Positions 38,101 through 45,802 of a stretch of DNA of 64,000 bases are shown in pieces (position 1 is the stretch's first letter; each line of letters begins with the position of its first letter). The notes beneath the pieces were generated by a model, which was not told the DNA's origin, made no database searches, and saw only the letters and a list, made by a program, of their open reading frames with translations. The translations under genes and the position numbers were made by a program. The DNA lies in contig NZ_MSPR01000009.1 in the NCBI RefSeq assembly GCF_001984715.1, positions 1 through 64,000 of the forward strand, in the 5' to 3' direction. The stretch comes from Streptococcus azizii (lineage in GTDB: Bacteria > Bacillota > Bacilli > Lactobacillales > Streptococcaceae).

Positions 38101-38960
38101 AATACTCGCTTAATATTCTGGACAAATATCTCAACAGTCGATTTCAAGTTCTCCATCAAAGTCTTGACATCTGCGTCAGCAGCACCAAAACCTGCTACAA
38201 GGTTCTGCCCGGCAGCAACCATCGCCTGGAATGACCCTGACACGGTTTCACTTGCTTCCTTGGCAGTTGTTCCAGTAATTCCCAGCCTGTCCTGTGTGAT
38301 CCCTATGGCCTCAATCAAGGTATGGAATGGAATATCTTTGACATTCTCAGCTGTTGCTTCAAATGCCCCATTTAATACCCCAGACTCATTGACCAAACGT
38401 GCCATTTCTGACTGTGTACCACCGTAACCAAGTTTCAAGTTGTCCAGCATGGTATAGTTGTCTTTGGCAAATCCTTGATAAGCGTTTTGAATATCGCCTA
38501 TGGCAGTACCCATCTTGTTTGCGTTATCTGCCATTTGGACAATAGCCTTATCACCATAAGCAGCAGCCTTTGCAGTATCGCCACCCAATCCTTGCAAAAG
38601 AGTCGCCGAGAATGATGTTACCTGCTCCATGTATTTCACACCAGAAACACCCGCCCTTGTGTAGGCAGTTTCAGAGTTAGCAATCACTGAGGCTGCTGAC
38701 TCTTTGAACAAAGTTTCAACACCACCGACAGCTTGTTCAAGGTCCGCATAGGACTTGATGATTGCAGTAACCCCTGCCGCTACTGGTGCAGTAATTCCAG
38801 CAGTTAAGGCACTACCTACACCCATAAAGGCATCTCCGATAGAGTTGAGTGAAGTTGTTGCACTCTTGAAGTTCTCCACCGACTCCATGGCTTGACGCAT
38901 GCCAGCTGTAAATTGCGACGTACTAGCTTTCAGTATGACTTCTATCGTGTAACTTGACAT
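35145..38960 (-). CDS. Tape measure protein
   Basis: Sets tail length and occupies the tail lumen; 1271 residues. The N-terminus (YTIEVILKASTSQFTAGMRQ) and GVETLFKESAASV match TP901-type tape measures. Several hydrophobic segments lie at 300-640. Then come Ala/Met-rich heptad repeats and a C-terminal RARAKAQIHSPARLFRD. Two near-identical 29-residue units occur around residues 640-700. The start directly abuts the tail chaperone stop. Confidence 0.95.
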   Translation of the reverse strand: MSSYTIEVILKASTSQFTAGMRQAMESVENFKSATTSLNSIGDAFMGVGSALTAGITAPVAAGVTAIIKSYADLEQAVGGVETLFKESAASVIANSETAYTRAGVSGVKYMEQVTSFSATLLQGLGGDTAKAAAYGDKAIVQMADNANKMGTAIGDIQNAYQGFAKDNYTMLDNLKLGYGGTQSEMARLVNESGVLNGAFEATAENVKDIPFHTLIEAIGITQDRLGITGTTAKEASETVSGSFQAMVAAGQNLVAGFGAADADVKTLMENLKSTVEIFVQNIKRVLKNIWDNLPMAEWQKWVLAIAVGSGPVLLAIGGIIKAVSGIGSVFKTVGAVMSNPFGLAVVAIAALVAGFIYAYNHSERFRNMVNSAVESVKNKFNELKTMAQPAIDSIVNSLKKLNVGAFGPLIGGVGVAILALKKLKGFEFSKLFKFPALPNPFAKLTGLAKSTGSAVKGVFSGLGKSISAVFKGIGSGIATAFRGIASSISMLNPVGVASFALGIAAVTAALIALSAVQGMVLPFLQGLSDILVNLVGGVLQAFATTLITLQPVMLTIATALSMLSPLIVAVGQAFAAAAPFVTALGEVVTNIVSIIAAALPSIITAVSGLVTAIAGGVTQIITAITPIVQIISDTFVQVVTVITNAIVSIVEALAPFIPNITSMFETIVTVITNAIVSIVEALAPFIPDITSMFETIVTVVSQAIVQIVQALAPFIPELTAMVQAVAPVLEGIVSAFDNLISQISPIIDSITNLFKTLGEQISNILDSAKGVIEGFGSSVRNILDGIAGIFESMGNAAKNSGQGVKLMAQGIKMLVDLKLGDLVGTLAAVATGLTAIANSGIASAGPGLQQAGTGLRLIATSAQVASVAMQALPAAFSSLSSSVGTLPSAMTTAASAMMSFASAVVTSFAGLAESTASISALQGRLTALSASMMMAQAGAAAMSAGFSAVSAVIGVLGDILGTVPAGFTAITTSAMMARTSIMQLATSAPMVASGFASISSAATSAMTQLNSAVRSAMTQAVSTMRSSMTQMVSVVRQSASQMTQAGQQAGRGVSNGVTNGIRSGIGSATAAMSAMVNAIRSTAMAGAGAMQGVGAMIGQGLAQGMYSALGAVTEAANALVAQAERAARAKAQIHSPARLFRDRVGVFIGQGVAVGIDKSQKFVDRAMASMFDGIDDFNTQVGDLMAGNLAYSFDVGRHSRSVEVTYRRQDDEQMGVIREALATIKDLVSRDTVLEIDSREFARATGQSLSEYQNEQRQLQDMLRGDKIIV
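36862..37035. repeat. Two tandem 87-base units inside the tape-measure gene
   Basis: ACCGTGACAATCGTTTCAAA starts at 36862 and again at 36949. The copies differ at only about two positions. A degenerate third start lies at 37036. Each unit encodes 29 residues (ending EALAPFIP then SMFETI), so the repeat preserves the frame and changes only protein length. Confidence 0.9.
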
Positions 38961-39292
38961 CAGTATCCTCCTTTCTCGTTGTAGTTTTGCATACGTTTGG
39001 CAAGGGCAATTAGATTGCTATTGACCGGGGGAGCAAAGTTATCCCCAAGAACTGCATTCTTACGCTTCATTTCGTCATAGAAATCCTCGAACTCCTTATA
39101 GACATATTCCTTACCTTTTTTATCGGTTGCTTTGACAATGCGGTTCAAGTAGGCTTGCAGGTAGATTTCTCGCTCCCTTTCTAACCGCTTCATTATGTGT
39201 CCACGTTTCCTCAACCTGTACTCAACAAGTGTCATTCTTCCAGCCTGAGCATAATCTGAGATACCGAACAAACCAAAAATAGTAGCCAACAT
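38960..39292 (-). CDS. Tail assembly chaperone, T-like part (probable frameshift product)
   Basis: One hundred and ten residues, LRKRGHIMKRLEREREIYLQ in the middle. Its frame lies -1 to the gene before it and stays open back across that gene's stop codon for more than 60 bases, so it is probably made mainly as a fusion (gpG-gpGT type). An ATG exists at 39292 but its ribosome-binding site is poor. The fusion would recruit tail tube subunits to the tape measure during assembly. Confidence 0.8.
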   Translation of the reverse strand: MLATIFGLFGISDYAQAGRMTLVEYRLRKRGHIMKRLEREREIYLQAYLNRIVKATDKKGKEYVYKEFEDFYDEMKRKNAVLGDNFAPPVNSNLIALAKRMQNYNEKGGY

Positions 39293-39333
39293 ATCCTCAT
39301 AGATTTCCTGAGAGTCACTGGCTACCGTTGTTT

Positions 39334-39693
39334 TTACTTGGCTTGTTTCTCTATTGCTTCCAACATTTTTGTGACTTTTAGCTTGGTCATTGGTGCATTC
39401 TTTAAGGCAGATAAAAAATCATCAAAAACCTTCTCAAGATTGTCCCCCTGCTCCTCAATCCATGTTTCAATGTCTGCAACGCTTGGGATTGATTTCAGTG
39501 TATGAGTTGCTGATAAGATAATATCTACGATGACAACTGGGTTGAAGTCCTGTAAGTAGATAACAGATGACTGAATACCCATTCCGAACTTGACTCCATT
39601 TCCAGAAACTTCATAGCGTTTGTCCATTTCACGAATAAAGTCAATTCCAAAATACAAGTCATATTTTTTGCCGTTAATTTCAATCTGTTTCAT
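39334..39693 (-). CDS. Tail assembly chaperone, G-like protein
   Basis: One hundred and nineteen residues, MKQIEINGKKYDLYFGIDFI at the start. Size, place between major tail protein and tape measure, and the overlapping -1 frame downstream match the gpG chaperone of siphoviruses. It coats the tape measure during assembly and is absent from virions. AAGGAG lies upstream of the ATG. Confidence 0.85.
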   Translation of the reverse strand: MKQIEINGKKYDLYFGIDFIREMDKRYEVSGNGVKFGMGIQSSVIYLQDFNPVVIVDIILSATHTLKSIPSVADIETWIEEQGDNLEKVFDDFLSALKNAPMTKLKVTKMLEAIEKQAK

Positions 39694-39742
39694 CTATTTG
39701 TTACTCCTTTTTTGTAATAAAAATAGGGGAACCTATCCCCTA

Positions 39743-40225
39743 TTAGCCTGTGATTGCAGTAGTATCCGCAAATGCATATCGGATAGCTGCTTCTTGTTCG
39801 GCTGTCAAAGTAGCATAGCCCTCAACTGGCTTACCATCAATTGTCATCTCAGTAGAGATTGTTTCCAAATCTTCCACGTTAGACGGTACTTCCCAGCTTG
39901 AAAGCGATCCTTGGGCATACAATGCCGGGTATTTAGCACCTTGTTTTGTACCTGCAAGGTCAATTTCCCAAACTTCCAGCTTGAAACCTTGTTCAACGGA
40001 TTGCTTGAGCATTTTGTTCAACTCGTCACGGTTAGCTACTGCTTCAATTGACAAGGTTACTTCAAGACCGCCGTCAGATGTAACCGCACCGTCTTTGGTC
40101 TTCTTAACATCATTGGAACGCTCGTAATTCCAAGAATGTTCTGTCTGTAGAGCCAGCTTTGCAGCCGCCTTTTTGTCCCCTAATTTGCGGAACATCAAAA
40201 TTTTATCTTTACCATAATTTGCCAT
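39743..40225 (-). CDS. Major tail protein
   Basis: One hundred and sixty residues, MANYGKDKILMFRKLGDKKA at the start and a beta-rich body (DGAVTSDGGLEVTLSIEAVA), as in TP901-1-family tail tube proteins. It stacks as rings to make the tail tube. It lies just ahead of the chaperone genes and after the tail terminator gene. AGGAGG precedes the ATG. Confidence 0.92.
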   Translation of the reverse strand: MANYGKDKILMFRKLGDKKAAAKLALQTEHSWNYERSNDVKKTKDGAVTSDGGLEVTLSIEAVANRDELNKMLKQSVEQGFKLEVWEIDLAGTKQGAKYPALYAQGSLSSWEVPSNVEDLETISTEMTIDGKPVEGYATLTAEQEAAIRYAFADTTAITG

Positions 40226-40239
40226 TTTGCTATTTCCTC

Positions 40240-40629
40240 CTAATGAAATTTGAATTTTAAGTCAAGAATGCCATGGTAGAGCAGTTCTTGAGTAGAGTTA
40301 TCTTTGATGATTTCGGTTGGGCTGGTTAAATCCATTGACCACCTTGTGCTGTCAATCTGCCTAATTGTGGAAAACTCCCTCATGAGCTCGCCAATCCAGT
40401 CAGAAACCAGCTTCCTATCATCTGCCTTGCCCCAGACATCAACTTGAGCTGATACCGTACCCACTAAGTAGGATTTAGTCGGTTGAGGAACAATCTGAGT
40501 ATAAGCAACCACCATGAAAGGATAGGGCGTGCCGTCTGGTGGCAAAAATGGATAGGCAGTAAGCCCCAGTTCGTTTGACCGCTTAATCAATTCATCATGA
40601 AGCTGTTGATCAGGTTGTTTACTTAACAA
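40240..40629 (-). CDS. Tail terminator-like protein (DUF3168 type)
   Basis: One hundred and twenty-nine residues. The pattern FMVVAYTQIVPQPTKSYLVG and the small alpha-beta layout fit phage tail-terminator/completion proteins in this place. They cap the tail tube and join it to the head. Assignment rests on position and size more than motif. Its start overlaps the previous gene. Confidence 0.72.
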   Translation of the reverse strand: MLSKQPDQQLHDELIKRSNELGLTAYPFLPPDGTPYPFMVVAYTQIVPQPTKSYLVGTVSAQVDVWGKADDRKLVSDWIGELMREFSTIRQIDSTRWSMDLTSPTEIIKDNSTQELLYHGILDLKFKFH

Positions 40630-40972
40630 TGCTGGCCCTCCTTAATTCCGCTATGAATTGTGGTTCAATTTCATCAAGAGCTGGCTTCATGAATGGCTGT
40701 GCTTCCATTTTCCGAGTACCTTTTTCGAGGTAGCCCGAGTACTCGGTTCCAGCTTCTACCTTGGCAGTAAAACCGCCGTCAGTAATTTCAAGGTTAATGT
40801 CTCCCTTGGTTGCTCCAGTAGAATATCCTTTAGTAAATATTGCTTTTCTCTTAGCTGTTTTCTGCAGTTTTCCGCCAAAATTCTTAACAATAGCCTTGTG
40901 TGCTTTATTGTTTGCGGCGGTCTGTAAAGCTCTAATCAATGGTTCATCGCCTCGGATCTCCAACTTAGCCAT
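40619..40972 (-). CDS. HK97 gp10-like head-tail protein
   Basis: One hundred and seventeen residues. AGTEYSGYLEKGTRKMEAQP followed by FMKPALDE is the signature of the HK97 gp10 family, which connects neck and tail. It overlaps both neighbours by a few bases. Confidence 0.88.
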   Translation of the reverse strand: MAKLEIRGDEPLIRALQTAANNKAHKAIVKNFGGKLQKTAKRKAIFTKGYSTGATKGDINLEITDGGFTAKVEAGTEYSGYLEKGTRKMEAQPFMKPALDEIEPQFIAELRRASIVK

Positions 40973-41273
40973 TTAGCGCCTCACTTACATAAAAAATCGT
41001 CCTACCGTTCCTGTGAATCGGTGTTTTGACAATAGTAAAAGGCCGACCTTCTAATTCGAGCGAGTCGACCTTTTCCCTATACTCTCTGACATGCACAACC
41101 AAGCTAGACTGATTCAATTTGCTTCCAAACGCATTCAACAATTCAACTCGCACAGGCGATATAAAACAGGGGATTTCAGCAACAATCTTTTTCTCCGAAA
41201 CCATTCGTCCCAAGTCGCTATCGTAGTGCTTTTTTTCGTCTCTACAGAGCCGTACACGCTGATTGTACCTCAT
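40965..41273 (-). CDS. Head-tail joining / head closure protein
   Basis: One hundred and two residues. The opening RYNQRVRLCRDEKKHYDSDL and basic beta-strand pattern (RPFTIVKTPIHRNGRTIFYV) fit the SPP1 gp16-type head closure family. It lies between connector and gp10-like gene with overlaps at either end. Confidence 0.75.
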   Translation of the reverse strand: MRYNQRVRLCRDEKKHYDSDLGRMVSEKKIVAEIPCFISPVRVELLNAFGSKLNQSSLVVHVREYREKVDSLELEGRPFTIVKTPIHRNGRTIFYVSEALNG

Positions 41274-41623
41274 AGGATATAAATACCCCCTTTGCGCTCT
41301 TTAGTCTCTAAAAGGCTTAATTTGGAGCGTATCAAGTCGTCGTATGGTTCAAACTCTGACGCAGTGTCATCGTAAGTGACCGAATGCCCCTCAATCGATT
41401 CCGCCTTCGTTCCTTCTGACCCCCGGCGATTGAAACGTTTAATGGTGCAATCTTCGATAACGAACGAGAAAATATCCTCAATCGATTCAACTGAGTAAGC
41501 CAATTTAAAGTGATCTGTAGCCTTGCGAATCAGTAACAAAAGTAATTCATCTTGCAAGTTATCATTGATATCCAAGTCTATTTTTACGCTTTCAAGTACA
41601 GCATACTCGTCCAGTTTAGACAT
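41270..41623 (-). CDS. Head-tail connector (gp6-like adaptor)
   Basis: One hundred and seventeen residues, mostly helical: EYAVLESVKIDLDINDNLQD then LLLLIRKATDHFKLAY. That helical pair is typical of phage gp6-like DNA-packaging/connector proteins that ring the portal. It overlaps the head closure gene by four bases. Confidence 0.82.
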   Translation of the reverse strand: MSKLDEYAVLESVKIDLDINDNLQDELLLLLIRKATDHFKLAYSVESIEDIFSFVIEDCTIKRFNRRGSEGTKAESIEGHSVTYDDTASEFEPYDDLIRSKLSLLETKERKGGIYIL

Positions 41624-41633
41624 ACGATACCCC

Positions 41634-41870
41634 CTATTTCAACAATTCCAGTAATTCCAGCTTCTTAGCTTTAGGATTATACTCAATGCCGAGTTCGTCC
41701 AATTTCGCCTTAAGTTCATCCAATTTCAAATTGCTAAAATCGTCTGATTTTTTATCGGACAAAAAACCAAGGGCAGTCAGTTCTTCTGTCCTGCCCCCAT
41801 TATAGATTTGTCCAATGTAGTAGACCTCTTTAGTCTCTTTGTCTCGGAAAGTCTTGATTACATTTCCCAT
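41634..41870 (-). CDS. Small HeH/SAP-like protein downstream of capsid
   Basis: Seventy-eight residues. The last 35, SNLKLDELKAKLDELGIEYN then KAKKLELLELL, form a HeH/SAP-like helix-extension-helix motif that often binds nucleic acid or chromatin. The frame is open further up, but GAGGCGG before the ATG at 41870 fixes the start. It is common behind capsid genes in streptococcal phages; role unknown. Confidence 0.8.
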   Translation of the reverse strand: MGNVIKTFRDKETKEVYYIGQIYNGGRTEELTALGFLSDKKSDDFSNLKLDELKAKLDELGIEYNPKAKKLELLELLK

Positions 41871-41880
41871 AGTCCGCCTC

Positions 41881-42930
41881 CTAGGCTTCTGGCACAGTTG
41901 AAAGCATGTATACTTCGTCCAAGCGTTCAAATGATGGCAAGGCAATCATAGAAACCTTAGTCTCAACATTAACTGGATCAGCATGCTTAATTGTTGTTAC
42001 TGCAATACCAGTATCGACAATAGCAACTTTTGCAGAATCTGAGTTACCCCCAAGCAAGTCTGATTCTTCTGGAGTTGTACCAAACACAGTCTTGCCGAGT
42101 GCGCCGTTTGGAGCAAGTGTTACATGTCCATCTGGATAGAATTTCTTAGTCACGCCGTCATCATCTTTGTACGTCCCGTTTTCGACTGCAACTGCAAGAC
42201 CGTACTCTGATTCAAGATAATCCTTCAATTCACGGTTTGTCACACCAGCACGGTCTGGGGCAGTTGGCTTGATTGCCAAAAGGGTTGATTTAGCAACCTT
42301 AATTTCTGCGAATGTCTTGGAATTAAGAATCATCACCTCGGCCTTGCCACCAGTTGCAGCTAGCGCATCTACAGCTTTGGAGATGTCCGCAAGAGGTGTC
42401 GCAGTTGCAGAATCTGACCAAGCAGTCGATACAACTCCTTTATTGGTATCAGCCACACCATAATCAATGTCACGAGCTACGCCGTTGGAAATGATACCGA
42501 TTTTACCAGTTGCCAACACTTGGAAGCGCATTGCCTGCAAGCGAGCATGAGCGCCACTCAACAAACGAGCTTCATCATCAAAGATACCTTCGATAATTGT
42601 ATCAATCAATGCCTGATTGCCAGTCTGCCCAATCAGATTGAGTTGCTGACGATCTGACTCTTTTACAACAATCCCTTCTTTGAAGTAAGGCATTTCTTCT
42701 TCGTTAAGAGTTACGTTCATACGCTCACGGAGTGTTGCTTCAGTATCAAATGCAGATGCACGAAGAACAACCGGAAGTCCAGCTGAGCCTTTAATAAAAG
42801 CAAGTTTCAAGCCAAGCTGTTTCTTAGCTGGAAAGGCACGCTCTCCCAGAGTTGCCTCTACATTGGCTTTAGAGGTATTCCAATAACCTGCCAAATTAGG
42901 GGCAGTTACAACGTCATAAATTAAAGCCAT
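41881..42930 (-). CDS. Major capsid protein (gpE-like, HK97 fold)
   Basis: Three hundred and forty-nine residues. The N-terminus, IYDVVTAPNLAGYWNTSKAN then TLGERAFPAKKQLGLKL, and the KLAFIKGSAGLPVVLRASAF stretch match the phage major capsid protein E family. A scaffold gene and a decoration-like gene lie just upstream, as expected. It makes the icosahedral shell. Confidence 0.93.
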   Translation of the reverse strand: MALIYDVVTAPNLAGYWNTSKANVEATLGERAFPAKKQLGLKLAFIKGSAGLPVVLRASAFDTEATLRERMNVTLNEEEMPYFKEGIVVKESDRQQLNLIGQTGNQALIDTIIEGIFDDEARLLSGAHARLQAMRFQVLATGKIGIISNGVARDIDYGVADTNKGVVSTAWSDSATATPLADISKAVDALAATGGKAEVMILNSKTFAEIKVAKSTLLAIKPTAPDRAGVTNRELKDYLESEYGLAVAVENGTYKDDDGVTKKFYPDGHVTLAPNGALGKTVFGTTPEESDLLGGNSDSAKVAIVDTGIAVTTIKHADPVNVETKVSMIALPSFERLDEVYMLSTVPEA

Positions 42931-42933
42931 CTA

Positions 42934-43299
42934 TTAAGCTCCTTTCACAAATTGGATATGAGGGAGTTTCCCTTTGATTGCGTCTGATACAGTTCCGCCG
43001 TTTACTTTATCAGCACGCAATGTGCCACGGTAAACCAAGGAAGCTACTGCATCACCATCTGTTACATCTGCATCATAGAGAAGGACTCCATCTGGTGCAG
43101 TTGCATTCGCTTTCGCCTTCTTGCTACGGTCATCAAATACAGATGCACCATCACCAGCCAAGAGAGTACCGGCTTTTAGGATTTTTCGACCGTTTTCAGT
43201 CACTGCGCCCGTAGTTTCTTTGTCAATCGTCACGGAAATCGCCTCATAGGTCATGTTGTGCAAGATTTCAGCGACCCCAAAAAGTGTTTTTTCTGCCAT
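42934..43299 (-). CDS. Head decoration-like protein
   Basis: One hundred and twenty-one residues. TAPDGVLLYDADVTDGDAVA and LVYRGTLRADKV resemble gpD-type decoration proteins. Position directly before the capsid gene supports it. No strong motif, so the call is moderate. Confidence 0.72.
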   Translation of the reverse strand: MAEKTLFGVAEILHNMTYEAISVTIDKETTGAVTENGRKILKAGTLLAGDGASVFDDRSKKAKANATAPDGVLLYDADVTDGDAVASLVYRGTLRADKVNGGTVSDAIKGKLPHIQFVKGA

Positions 43300-43309
43300 A
43301 TTGGCCTCC

Positions 43310-43882
43310 TTATACTAATTTTTCGCTAGTGTTCTTGTTTTTAGCAAGCCTAGCTCCATAATTGGTTTGTTTTGACACCTCAGAACCTACTCCTGGAGTG
43401 TCTTGTCGAATGGTCTTCTTGACTTCCTCAGATACTGCTACGTTAAACGCTGAAATAAAGCCCGTCACAGCTTGTTTTGTCTCCTCGGCATCTAGTGTAA
43501 CCAATCGACCTAAAAGCTCATCAGAAAGCGTGATATTCGAGTCCAAAAGCATGCCACGAGCGATATTCTTCATCTCATTAAGAGTCTTTTCATCCTTCAA
43601 CGATTGCAACTCAGCGAGAAGTTTATCGTGTTCATAGTCGGCTTTTTCCTTCTCATTCATCTTCGCTAACTTATCAGCTTCATCTTGTTCTGCCTTGAAT
43701 TTCTTCTCAGCGTCTTTGTGAGCTTTAGCAACTGCACGACTCACATTCTGTTTAATCATTTCAGTCACTTCCGCTTGTGTATATGTCTTTTCTGCTGTAG
43801 CTTCCGTTTTCACCTCTTCTTGAGTGTCGACTTCCTCTTGAGATACTTCTTCGACTACACCGTTTTCGACTAAATCTGCCAT
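43310..43882 (-). CDS. Capsid scaffolding protein (DUF4355 family)
   Basis: One hundred and ninety residues, Glu/Lys-rich and coiled-coil (AEKKFKAEQDEADKLAKMNE then KADYEHDKLLAELQS), the DUF4355 pattern of Gram-positive phage scaffold proteins. It guides capsid assembly and is then lost. The frame is open 16 codons further up, but AGGAGGTG five bases before the ATG at 43882 decides the start. Confidence 0.88.
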   Translation of the reverse strand: MADLVENGVVEEVSQEEVDTQEEVKTEATAEKTYTQAEVTEMIKQNVSRAVAKAHKDAEKKFKAEQDEADKLAKMNEKEKADYEHDKLLAELQSLKDEKTLNEMKNIARGMLLDSNITLSDELLGRLVTLDAEETKQAVTGFISAFNVAVSEEVKKTIRQDTPGVGSEVSKQTNYGARLAKNKNTSEKLV

Positions 43883-43962
43883 ACAGGCACCTCCTTGTTT
43901 TGAGTCCTGTCGGACTGTAAAATCTTGCACAGTTTAAGGCCTTAAGCATGTTTTGGGCAAAT

Positions 43963-43988
43963 AAAAACCGTATGGATTTTCACACGGT
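43963..43988 (-). terminator. Weak terminator-like hairpin upstream of the scaffold gene
   Basis: ACCGTGTG and CATACGGT pair with one mismatch; on the minus strand TTTTTAT follows. It lies in the short gap between the 81-residue gene and the scaffold gene and could trim head-gene transcription. Confidence 0.4.
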
Positions 43989-44031
43989 ATAAAGTAGTCT
44001 TTCCTACCAGTCAAGATGAGTGACCACCTCC

Positions 44032-44277
44032 TTACTTGCGACTAAACCAAGAATTTTTAGAAACCTTATCAGCCACTTTTTTCTCAAGGTAATTAAATCT
44101 TGAGTTAGTAGCCTGCGCATTGCGTTCTATAACGGAACGTAGTTCAGTGATTTCCTTCGCTTGTTCAGAAATCTTGTCATTTTGTTCTGCCACTGCGGAC
44201 ATAAGCAAAAGCTCACGAGCCAGACATTCTGCGAGTTTGATTTCAAGCCAGCGTTTCTTTTTGATACGTTTGTTCAT
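44032..44277 (-). CDS. Small coiled-coil phage protein
   Basis: Eighty-one residues. A basic start, MNKRIKKKRWLEIKLAECLA, is followed by a coiled coil (EQAKEITELRSVIERNAQAT) and KNSWFSRK at the end. AAAAAGGAG lies before the ATG. It stands directly downstream of the MuF gene with the toxin-like tail, so an immunity role deserves testing; but similar proteins also occur as plain structural-module genes, so I do not assert it. Confidence 0.65.
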   Translation of the reverse strand: MNKRIKKKRWLEIKLAECLARELLLMSAVAEQNDKISEQAKEITELRSVIERNAQATNSRFNYLEKKVADKVSKNSWFSRK

Positions 44278-44293
44278 AATCTTCTCCTTTTTC

Positions 44294-44379
44294 TTGCAAA
44301 ATTAGCTGTTTTGATGTATAATTTAATCAAAACTGAGGAGGTCGAGCACCCATTGGAGCGCGGTTTCCTCAGTTTTTTT
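44294..44379 (+). ncRNA. Candidate small plus-strand RNA with promoter and terminator (unit A)
   Basis: Plus-strand promoter: TTGCAA (44294-44299), exactly 17 bases, TATAAT (44317-44322). About seven bases later an RNA of roughly 50 bases would start, ending in a hairpin AAAACTGAGGA / TCCTCAGTTTT (44329-44376) with TTTTTTT. It runs against the phage operon, in the gap between the MuF gene and the 81-residue gene, and its 3' end overlaps the MuF stop. No coding frame fits inside. Evidence is the promoter and terminator alone. Confidence 0.6.
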
Positions 44380-45802
44380 GTATGGGTTGAACAATAGCAA
44401 CGACCTCACTACCTCTTTTGAGGACTGCGATTTCTAAGCCACGTCGTCCCGAACGGTACACATCATCTAACTGTCTCAACAAGTCCTCATCACTTAGAGG
44501 GCTTTTTGTTGCATCAAATATGATATTAGGCGCTTGTACTTTTGCTTTTCTAGAGTTATTGTCAATGACATATTTTCCAGAGCCAGAAAAACCTTTCAAA
44601 TCAAAAGGGACACCCGCCATCAAATAATCAGGGGTATTTACATTCTCAGGATTATTAACCCTCGGTAAGATGTCAACGTGCATTCCCGTCTTACTAGAGA
44701 ACCAACTTGCCACCCTATGCTCATAATTTGAGTGGTCAGATACAACATTGTGACCGTCCACCACATAGGTCTTTCCGTCCTTTGTGACCTGATTGCTAAT
44801 ATCAATGTCTGGCAAGTGATTTTTACCATCAATTAGCTTATTTGTAATATTGGCCATATGTGGATAGCGTGAGTTCCACGACTCCTGTATCAACCGTTCA
44901 TACTCATCGTTTTCTGAATAATGAGCAGCAGTAGAACAACGGCAATGTGGATGCATGGGTGCAGCATTTTTACCCGATTGCATGTCTTTCACTTTGAAAA
45001 TTTTACCATCTAACGGTTTGCACAAGTCACAAGCGCTAGGCTCGGCAATATATTCATATTCAGCGTAATCATTGTCGATGTACGACTGTCTTTGTGCTTC
45101 TGTAGCCACCCTAGCCCCCTCTGTGATAGCCAGCCGTCTAGCCTCATAACTTGTCACATCAAACTCTCTACGAAGCCTGGAAACAAGCGCAGTAGGATTC
45201 TTGCCACGTAGTAAGTATTCCTCTGTTAATTCTGCCGTCACAGAACGCAATTCAGTCTGGCGCTTCCAGATATTATCTGACCAATTCGCGCCGTAAAAGT
45301 TAGCATTAATCGTAGTCTCGGCTAATTGTTTCAATCGATTAGGGCTTGGTACTGATTTACCTAATAATCCAGCTTGGAATTTAAGTTCTTTGACATATTC
45401 AGCGTTTAGAAAACGACTGGTCAGTCGATGCTCTCCCTCCGTTAAGGCAACTAATTCCAGATCCATTTGATACTGTAACAATTCCAAACGGTTGACTTTC
45501 ATCTTGAGATTGTAGAGAGCTAGTTCCGAATTAGCCTTGGCTGAAAAATCCTTCTCAGCAACATACTTCTTCGCCTTTTCTTCAAAAGCCTTAACATCCA
45601 TTTCCGAAACACGTTTCTTGACCTCTGTTAACGATATATTGTTCTTCTCGCCGTATCTGTCTGTAAAGGCTCTGATTTCCTTTTCAAGGGCATCAAAATG
45701 ATAAGCATATAATCGTTTCATCTCGTCCGCTAAAGTCGCATCACGCTCGATTTTAGCCCTCTGTTCGGCTTCGATACGTTTTCGCCAGTAATCACTCGCC
45801 AT
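44369..45802 (-). CDS. MuF minor head protein with C-terminal nuclease-toxin-like domain
   Basis: Four hundred and seventy-seven residues. The MuF/SPP1 gp7 domain spans about 195-295 (SYEARRLAITEGARVATEAQ; PSACDLCKPLDGKIF; PMHPHCRCSTAAH). The extra 180 residues after it are not needed for head assembly. They contain NTPDYLMAGVPFDLKGFSGS, where D392, D401 and K403 fit a PD-(D/E)XK-like site as in CdiA C-terminal tRNase/CdiA_C domains. So this looks like a MuF polymorphic toxin carried in the virion. Start: the frame opens at a TTG, but I take the ATG at 45802, nine bases after GAAGGAAG, overlapping the portal gene. Confidence 0.85.
   Translation of the reverse strand: MASDYWRKRIEAEQRAKIERDATLADEMKRLYAYHFDALEKEIRAFTDRYGEKNNISLTEVKKRVSEMDVKAFEEKAKKYVAEKDFSAKANSELALYNLKMKVNRLELLQYQMDLELVALTEGEHRLTSRFLNAEYVKELKFQAGLLGKSVPSPNRLKQLAETTINANFYGANWSDNIWKRQTELRSVTAELTEEYLLRGKNPTALVSRLRREFDVTSYEARRLAITEGARVATEAQRQSYIDNDYAEYEYIAEPSACDLCKPLDGKIFKVKDMQSGKNAAPMHPHCRCSTAAHYSENDEYERLIQESWNSRYPHMANITNKLIDGKNHLPDIDISNQVTKDGKTYVVDGHNVVSDHSNYEHRVASWFSSKTGMHVDILPRVNNPENVNTPDYLMAGVPFDLKGFSGSGKYVIDNNSRKAKVQAPNIIFDATKSPLSDEDLLRQLDDVYRSGRRGLEIAVLKRGSEVVAIVQPIQKN

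Noticed and set aside
37438..38427. Overlapping plus-strand frames in the tape measure region
   Set aside because: They are antisense shadows without start signals.
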